From positions 1 through 9,865 of the forward strand of contig DPWD01000016.1 in NCBI GenBank assembly GCA_003526465.1: DNA of 9,865 nt, written 5' to 3'. Under the pieces are notes generated by a model that was not told the origin of the DNA, searched no databases, and saw only the letters and a list, made by a program, of their open reading frames with translations. This document shows, piece after piece, positions 6,579 through 9,865 of the stretch. The DNA comes from Hyphomonadaceae bacterium (GTDB lineage: Bacteria > Pseudomonadota > Alphaproteobacteria > Caulobacterales > Aquidulcibacteraceae). The position numbers were made by a program, and so were the translations under genes. How positions within the stretch are numbered: position 1 is the stretch's first letter; each line of letters opens with the position of its first letter.

Positions 6579-6611
6579 GAGTGAAACTACCATCAAAGCG
6601 GGCGTTTGCAA
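6568..6611 (-). promoter_or_regulatory. parDE promoter and operator palindrome over the antitoxin start
   Basis: GTTTCGCTCATGAGTGAAAC (6568-6587) is an inverted repeat with 18 of 20 positions symmetric, centred on the antitoxin start codon (6576-6578). On the minus strand TTGCAA (6606-6611), a 16-bp spacer and TAGTTT (6584-6589) form a possible promoter that would start transcription at about the ATG, so the mRNA may be leaderless. The palindrome overlaps both the -10 and the start. A ribbon-helix-helix antitoxin bound there would block polymerase. The symmetry is seen; the binding is inference. Confidence 0.6.
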
Positions 6612-6797
6612 AGCGAGCTGGCGCGCCGGGCATTCCGCCGGATTAATGAGCGACCACGGAGGCGCATCTAGATTCAGGCGAGGGCCTCATCCGGTCCACC
6701 CACGCGATATGGCGGCTGAACCGAATCCGACTTTTCCAGTGAGTGTGGGATGGATAGTGTGCGCAAAGCGTTGTCGAATAGGGCTGGGAGAAGTGGA

Positions 6798-7346
6798 ATG
6801 AGGGTTATCCCGCAGATTATCGGTACCTTCCTGTTGCTCGCGGCTTGCGAGACGACGAGCCCGCCACCCTACAGCCCATCGACGGCCAACGTGATCGCGA
6901 TGCAGCAGGCGACAGAGGATGGGGGTGAACGGATAAGACTTGGAGAATTCACGACCAGTCCAGACGTCGATTCCACACCAATGTGTCGCGGTTTGGGTCC
7001 GCTCGATGTGGCGCCGGGGCAGGATATCGGCGCGTAGGTCAAGGATGCCTTTCTCCAAGAGCTATTTATGGCGCAAGCATATGGCGCGAACAGTGCAGTA
7101 ACGGTTTCCGGCAACATAGACCGTGTCGCGGTCTCAACCCTTACCACAGGTTCTTGGGTAATCGCTTTCACTGTCACGTCCAGCAATGGCGTCAGCTATT
7201 CGGTTGAGACGAATTACAGCTTTTCATCGAGCTTCAATGCCGTCACAGCATGCCAGAGCGCGGCGAATGTCTTCAGCTTGGCGGTTCGCGACCTGATAGC
7301 ACGCACTGTTGCACACCCTCAGTATCGGGCGCTTGTTGGCAGGTAG
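6798..7346 (+). pseudogene. Lipoprotein gene interrupted by an in-frame TAG
   Basis: The same reading frame is open from ATG 6798 to the stop at 7344-7346 except for one TAG at 7035-7037 (codon 80 of 182). The first part has a lipoprotein signal (MRVIPQIIGTFLLLAAC, Cys17) and PMCRGLGPLDVAPGQDIGA. After the stop the protein continues with VKDAFLQELFMAQAYGANS, the repeated hydrophobic/polar strand pattern ending SSNGVSYSVETNYSFSSSF, then a second Cys and LAVRDLIARTVAHPQYRALVG. I recall small proteobacterial lipoproteins of unknown function with this CRxxGPL...Y(V/I)KDAF...SSNG...FxxSF layout, where a Tyr normally stands at the TAG position, so a single Tyr-to-stop change would explain it. GGGAG (6786-6790) precedes the ATG. 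The second half is visibly less GC-rich than the neighbours, suggesting acquired DNA. Its final stop abuts the ybaB stop with no base between. Confidence 0.7.
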
Positions 7347-7670
7347 TCAAAACGGCATCTTGAATCCAGGCAGAATCCCCAACCCCCCGCTCAGCCCCTT
7401 CATCTCATCGTTCTGCGCGTCTTCCAACTTCCGCCGCGCGTCGTCATGCGCTGCTTTGATCAGGTCTTCGAGGATTTCGCGTTCGTCGGGCGCCATCAGC
7501 GAAGGATCGATGCTGAGGCCCAGGAGCGCGCTCTTGCCATTGAGGCGCAGCTTCACCATGCCGCCGCCTGCCGTGCCTTCGACCTCCATGGCTTCGAGTT
7601 TCTTCTGCGCATCGTTAAGCTTGGCCTGCATCTGCTGGGCCTGGCGCATCAGTTGGGAAATGTCCTTCAT
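7347..7670 (-). CDS. ybaB: YbaB/EbfC family nucleoid-associated protein
   Basis: The 107-residue protein has the family signature throughout: an N-terminal helix MKDISQLMRQAQQMQAKLNDAQKKLE, then VEGTAGGGMVKLRLNGK, the central strands, the helix ILEDLIKAAHDDARRKLED, and a C-terminus with GGLGILPGFK. YbaB/EbfC proteins form dimers that bind DNA and are counted among nucleoid-associated proteins. The start codon overlaps the dnaX stop (ATGA, 7667-7670), and AAGGAAG lies 7 nt upstream of the ATG, so translation is coupled to dnaX. In the usual order recR would follow at once; here its stop is flush against the stop of a converging foreign lipoprotein gene. Confidence 0.96.
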   Translation of the reverse strand: MKDISQLMRQAQQMQAKLNDAQKKLEAMEVEGTAGGGMVKLRLNGKSALLGLSIDPSLMAPDEREILEDLIKAAHDDARRKLEDAQNDEMKGLSGGLGILPGFKMPF

Positions 7671-9517
7671 CGGTCGGCTTCCTTCTTGCGTGCGTTCTGC
7701 GGCGCGGGCTTGTTCTGCTGCGGCATAGCCACGACATCGCCGCCGCCTTCACTAACCGGTTCGCGCACCGCGGCGATCTCGGCGCCCGGGAACGCCTTCA
7801 GCGCCTCGGCGACGAACGGCTGGCGCTTCAGCTCTTCCAGCGCGCGCGCTTCTTCGCGCTGGCGCCGCTCGGCGAGGCTTTCGACAGGCGCTGCGGCCTC
7901 TTGCGTCGAGCGGATGCGCCATTCGAATGGCGTGCGCTCTTCCAGGAACGCCTTCATGCGCCGCACCAGGTCGCGCGGCTGCTCGGGGCTGGCGACGAAC
8001 ACGATCTCGCCGTGTGGCGAGAAGTGCGTCACCTTTAGGCGTTCGAGCGCAAGTTCAAGCTCGATGTCGCGCTCCTCGGCGACGGCGGCTGTGACCGATT
8101 CGAACGTGGGGAAGGGGAGGTTTGCTCCCCCGCTGGCGGGGGCGCTGTCAGCGTAGCTGACTGAGGGGGCGGCGTGCGCATTGCCCCCTCCGTCTCGCGC
8201 TTCGCGCGATCCACCTCCCCCGTGAACGGGGGAGGAAACGCCATCCTTCAACAGCCGCGCCGCATCCTCCGGCGGCGGCAGCTTTTGCGCCGCGCACAAG
8301 CGCACCATCGCCATCTCCAGCGCCGCGATCGGATCGGGCGCCTTGCCGGCTTCCTCGAGCGCCTTGAGCAGCATCTGCCAAATGCGCGACAATTGCGCCG
8401 CTGAGAGGCTGGACGCCAAACCGCGCGCGCGCGCAACCCAGTCGGCGCCGCCAACGATCCGCGCTTCCTCGCCCAATGCCTGCGCGCGACCGGCCTCGTG
8501 GCCGATGTCTAAGAGATCGCGCAGAATGAGCGACGGATCGGCGCCGGAATCGTACTGCGCGCGGAACTCGCCCAGCGCATCGCCGATCGCTCCGCGCATC
8601 AGCATCGCGAACAGCTCAAGTCCCCGGCCGCGATCGGCGAGCCCCAGCATCGAGCGTACGGCTTCTTCCTCGATCGTGGCGCCGCCCGCATGCGCGAACG
8701 CTTGATCGAGCAGCGACAGAGCATCGCGCGCCGACCCTTCCGCCGCGCGCGCAATCAACGCGAGCGCCGCGTCGTCTGCCGGTTGCGCCTCCGCCTTGCA
8801 CACGAACGCCAAGTGCGCCGCCAACTCGTCCACTGCAACGCGCTTCAAATCGAACCGCTGACAGCGCGACAGCACCGTGATCGGCACCTTACGGATTTCG
8901 GTCGTCGCAAAAATGAACTTCACATGCGGCGGCGGCTCTTCCAGCGTCTTGAGCAAGCCGTTGAACGCCTGCTTCGACAGCATGTGAACTTCGTCGATGA
9001 TGTAGACTTTGAAACGAACCTCGGCCGGCGCATAGCGCACGCCCTCGACGATCTCGCGAATGTCGTCAATACCGGTGCGCGAAGCGGCGTCCATCTCGAA
9101 CACGTCTGTGCACCGCGATTCCGCGATCGATTTGCACGGCTCGCATTCGCCGCATGGCTTGACAGTGGGCTCCGTGCGCTTCCCGTCCGGCCCGATGCAG
9201 TTCAACGCCTTTGCAATGATGCGCGCCGTCGTGGTCTTGCCCACGCCGCGCACGCCGGTCAGCATGAACGCGTGCGCGATGCGCCCCGCCGCGAACGCGT
9301 TCTCCAGCGTCCGCTTCATCGCCTGCTGGCCGATGAATCCATCCTCGAACGTCTGCGGCCGGTACTTGCGCGCCAACACCCGGTACGGCGTATGGATCTT
9401 GCTCTCGTTCGCGTGCGTCTTCGGCGCGACGGCCTTCTTGGCCCCGCCACCACCGCCGCCCAACCCGAGATCCGGTTCGTCCGCGGGAGCGTCCGACCCC
9501 TTGTCCTTCTTCGCCAT
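7667..9517 (-). CDS. dnaX: DNA polymerase III subunits gamma/tau
   Basis: DnaX is the motor of the clamp loader and, as tau, links it to the polymerase cores. From ATG 9517 the protein has 616 residues. After a Lys/Asp start and a glycine run (20-25) comes YRVLARKYRPQTF (45-57), Walker A GVRGVGKT (88-95), zinc-site cysteines 107, 122, 125 and 128, and MDAASRTGIDDIREI (142-156). Walker B is YIIDEVHM (172-179), followed by LLKTLEEPP, the sensor region FIFATTEIRKVP, and LSRCQRF with the arginine finger. The second half holds the collar domain, an inserted linker (see the repeat at 8114-8238) and a C-terminal tau-type region. The frame is open up to 9748, but that extension runs through the SRP RNA, so it is rejected. 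GGACGGA lies 9 nt before the chosen ATG. I see no A-rich slippery site for a programmed frameshift. In Caulobacter, gamma is known to be made by ClpXP processing, which could apply here. Confidence 0.96.
   Translation of the reverse strand: MAKKDKGSDAPADEPDLGLGGGGGGAKKAVAPKTHANESKIHTPYRVLARKYRPQTFEDGFIGQQAMKRTLENAFAAGRIAHAFMLTGVRGVGKTTTARIIAKALNCIGPDGKRTEPTVKPCGECEPCKSIAESRCTDVFEMDAASRTGIDDIREIVEGVRYAPAEVRFKVYIIDEVHMLSKQAFNGLLKTLEEPPPHVKFIFATTEIRKVPITVLSRCQRFDLKRVAVDELAAHLAFVCKAEAQPADDAALALIARAAEGSARDALSLLDQAFAHAGGATIEEEAVRSMLGLADRGRGLELFAMLMRGAIGDALGEFRAQYDSGADPSLILRDLLDIGHEAGRAQALGEEARIVGGADWVARARGLASSLSAAQLSRIWQMLLKALEEAGKAPDPIAALEMAMVRLCAAQKLPPPEDAARLLKDGVSSPVHGGGGSREARDGGGNAHAAPSVSYADSAPASGGANLPFPTFESVTAAVAEERDIELELALERLKVTHFSPHGEIVFVASPEQPRDLVRRMKAFLEERTPFEWRIRSTQEAAAPVESLAERRQREEARALEELKRQPFVAEALKAFPGAEIAAVREPVSEGGGDVVAMPQQNKPAPQNARKKEADR
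8114..8238. repeat. Multi-hairpin palindromic element in frame within dnaX
   Basis: Five successive inverted repeats lie in about 125 bp: GCTCCCCCGC/GCGGGGGCGC (8124-8145, one mismatch), GTCAGC/GCTGAC (8147-8161), GAGGGGGC/GCCCCCTC (8163-8190), TCGCGC/GCGCGA (8195-8209) and CCTCCCCCGT/ACGGGGGAGG (8214-8235). The pattern of a CTCCCCCG...CGGGGGAGG end, a central GTCAGC hairpin and an internal GCGCGA hairpin is one I recognise as a dispersed repeat of alphaproteobacterial chromosomes; on the minus strand it also reads as the familiar spurious peptide PPPFTGEVDRAKRETEG. Here it encodes about 40 low-complexity residues of DnaX (~428-468, VSSPVHGGGGSREARDGGG and following) and leaves the frame intact. 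It sits just after the collar domain, in a flexible linker. Confidence 0.75.
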
Positions 9518-9532
9518 CAAGAAATCCGTCCA

Positions 9533-9572
9533 GGTGGGGGTGACCCCACCGAAGCTCTGGCCTCGCCAGAGC
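9533..9572 (-). promoter_or_regulatory. Two adjacent hairpins between the SRP RNA and dnaX
   Basis: GCTCTGGC/GCCAGAGC (9554-9561 with 9565-9572) and GGTGGGG/CCCCACC (9533-9539 with 9544-9550) are perfect stems of 8 and 7 bp with loops of 3 and 4 nt. They lie directly after the SRP RNA and before the dnaX ribosome-binding site. No T-run follows either, so they are not clean intrinsic terminators. They may mark the processed 3' end of the SRP RNA, partly terminate transcription, or lie in the dnaX leader. Confidence 0.45.
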
Positions 9573-9578
9573 GCAGGT

Positions 9579-9674
9579 GGGAGGCTGGTGAACGACCCGA
9601 GTCGAAACTCGTTACGGCTGCTTCCTTCCGGATCTGACCGGGTTGGCGAGGGACACGTCCGCCGCCAACCTCCC
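9579..9674 (-). ncRNA. ffs: Signal recognition particle RNA (4.5S, small bacterial type)
   Basis: The minus strand carries the conserved SRP domain IV: GGTCAGATCCGGAAGGAAGC followed by AGCC (9616-9639). This includes the GGAA tetraloop and the asymmetric loop that bind Ffh. The ends pair: GGGAGGTTGG at the 5' side (from 9674) with CCAGCCTCCC at the 3' side (to 9579), giving an RNA of about 96 nt. With Ffh it targets nascent membrane and exported proteins to the Sec translocon. The ends are inferred from the closing stem. An SRP RNA just upstream of dnaX is a frequent arrangement in bacteria. Confidence 0.95.
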
Positions 9675-9680
9675 GCCAAA

Positions 9681-9711
9681 ACTATAGCAGACCGGGCATG
9701 CCCGGAGGCAA
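9681..9711 (-). promoter_or_regulatory. Promoter of the SRP RNA gene, with a palindrome in the spacer
   Basis: On the minus strand TATAGT (9681-9686, within GCTATAGT) lies 6 nt before the first G of the RNA, an ideal -10. TTGCCT (9706-9711) is the best -35 but with a long 19-bp spacer. The spacer contains a perfect 14-bp palindrome, CCGGGCATGCCCGG (9692-9705). The promoter probably also drives dnaX and ybaB. Confidence 0.55.
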
Positions 9712-9795
9712 GCGTTGATCGTTGCGGCAGCCGCCGCGCTCGTGTCATGGTCGCGGCCCATTTCCTGTGGATTTCGCGCGCAAAAGCGGGGGTGC

Positions 9796-9865
9796 ATGAG
9801 CACGAGCTTGGTCCTGCCCAAAAACCCGAATGTTTTCGCGAACTCGCCGCTCGACCGCGCCGGCC
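9796..9865 (+). CDS. nudC: N-terminus of a probable NudC (NADH pyrophosphatase), cut by the window edge
   Basis: Only 23 codons are present: MSTSLVLPKNPNVFANSPLDRAG. The segment NVFANSPLDRAG resembles the start of alphaproteobacterial NudC proteins, where F-x-x-x-P-L-D-R-A precedes an arginine-rich stretch. NudC is a Nudix hydrolase that cleaves NAD(H) and removes NAD caps from RNA. None of its zinc-ribbon or Nudix box is visible, so the call rests on this short match. GGGGG lies a few bases before the ATG. It is divergent from the SRP RNA gene, with about 120 bp shared between them. Confidence 0.5.
   Translation, partial: MSTSLVLPKNPNVFANSPLDRAG

Noticed and set aside
8035..8244. Small minus-strand protein starting MAFPPPFTGEVDRAK
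   Set aside because: It is the out-of-frame reading of the palindromic repeat within dnaX, a known kind of spurious protein.
7667..8300. Programmed -1 frameshift in dnaX making gamma, as in E. coli
   Set aside because: No A-AAA-AAG-like slippery heptamer on the coding strand in the linker region, although strong hairpins are present.
8690..9637. 315-residue plus-strand frame opposite dnaX
   Set aside because: Arg/His-rich antisense shadow; it also runs into the SRP RNA region.
9518..9748. N-terminal extension of dnaX by 77 residues
   Set aside because: It translates through the SRP RNA gene and its promoter and is Arg/Ser/Pro-rich without similarity to DnaX; ATG 9517 gives a normal N-terminus.
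1..9865. CRISPR array, integrase, transposase or integron attC site
   Set aside because: No regularly spaced direct repeats, no recombinase or transposase gene, and no recognisable attC core pairs around the accessory genes.

Overview
The window reads as a chromosomal segment of a GC-rich alphaproteobacterium. Caulobacterales (Caulobacteraceae/Hyphomonadaceae-like) is my best guess. The reasons are the SRP RNA-dnaX-ybaB-recR core order, an ethylmalonyl-CoA-pathway dehydrogenase, a small DUF465/YdcH protein, little use of strong Shine-Dalgarno sites, and GC-rich palindromic dispersed repeats of a kind I associate with this class. The placement is inference from content, not from a search.

Layout. 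1-77 (minus): tRNA-Arg(ACG) with encoded CCA and a good promoter. 78-443: no convincing gene, but several nested complementary segments suggest a structured RNA. 444-626 (+): DUF465 protein. 757-2187 (+): xseA, exonuclease VII large subunit. 2267-3886 (+): an acyl-CoA dehydrogenase with a long N-terminal extension, best read as (2S)-methylsuccinyl-CoA dehydrogenase (mcd). 3889-3978: a near-perfect long inverted repeat between converging genes. 3993-4586 (minus): an outer-membrane beta-barrel protein with a clear promoter and a 5'-UTR hairpin. 4729-5359 (+): two tandem small Cys-containing lipoproteins that look like paralogues.

From 5400 to 9674 the minus strand carries the classical SRP RNA (ffs)-dnaX-ybaB-recR block, but it is split. 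Between ybaB and recR lie about 1.3 kb of accessory DNA: a ParDE-type toxin-antitoxin pair reading into recR, and on the opposite strand a lower-GC lipoprotein gene interrupted by one in-frame TAG. recR therefore probably depends on the toxin-antitoxin promoter, where a 20-bp near-perfect palindrome sits exactly over the antitoxin start codon. dnaX itself carries a roughly 125-bp, five-hairpin palindromic element in frame in its linker. At the right edge a divergent partial gene (9796 onward) looks like the start of NudC, an NADH pyrophosphatase.

I do not see a large unknown defence or mobile system. The most unusual items are the accessory insertion that couples recR to a toxin-antitoxin operon, the in-frame repeat in dnaX, the nonsense-interrupted lipoprotein, the tandem Cys-lipoproteins and the unexplained structured region after the tRNA.
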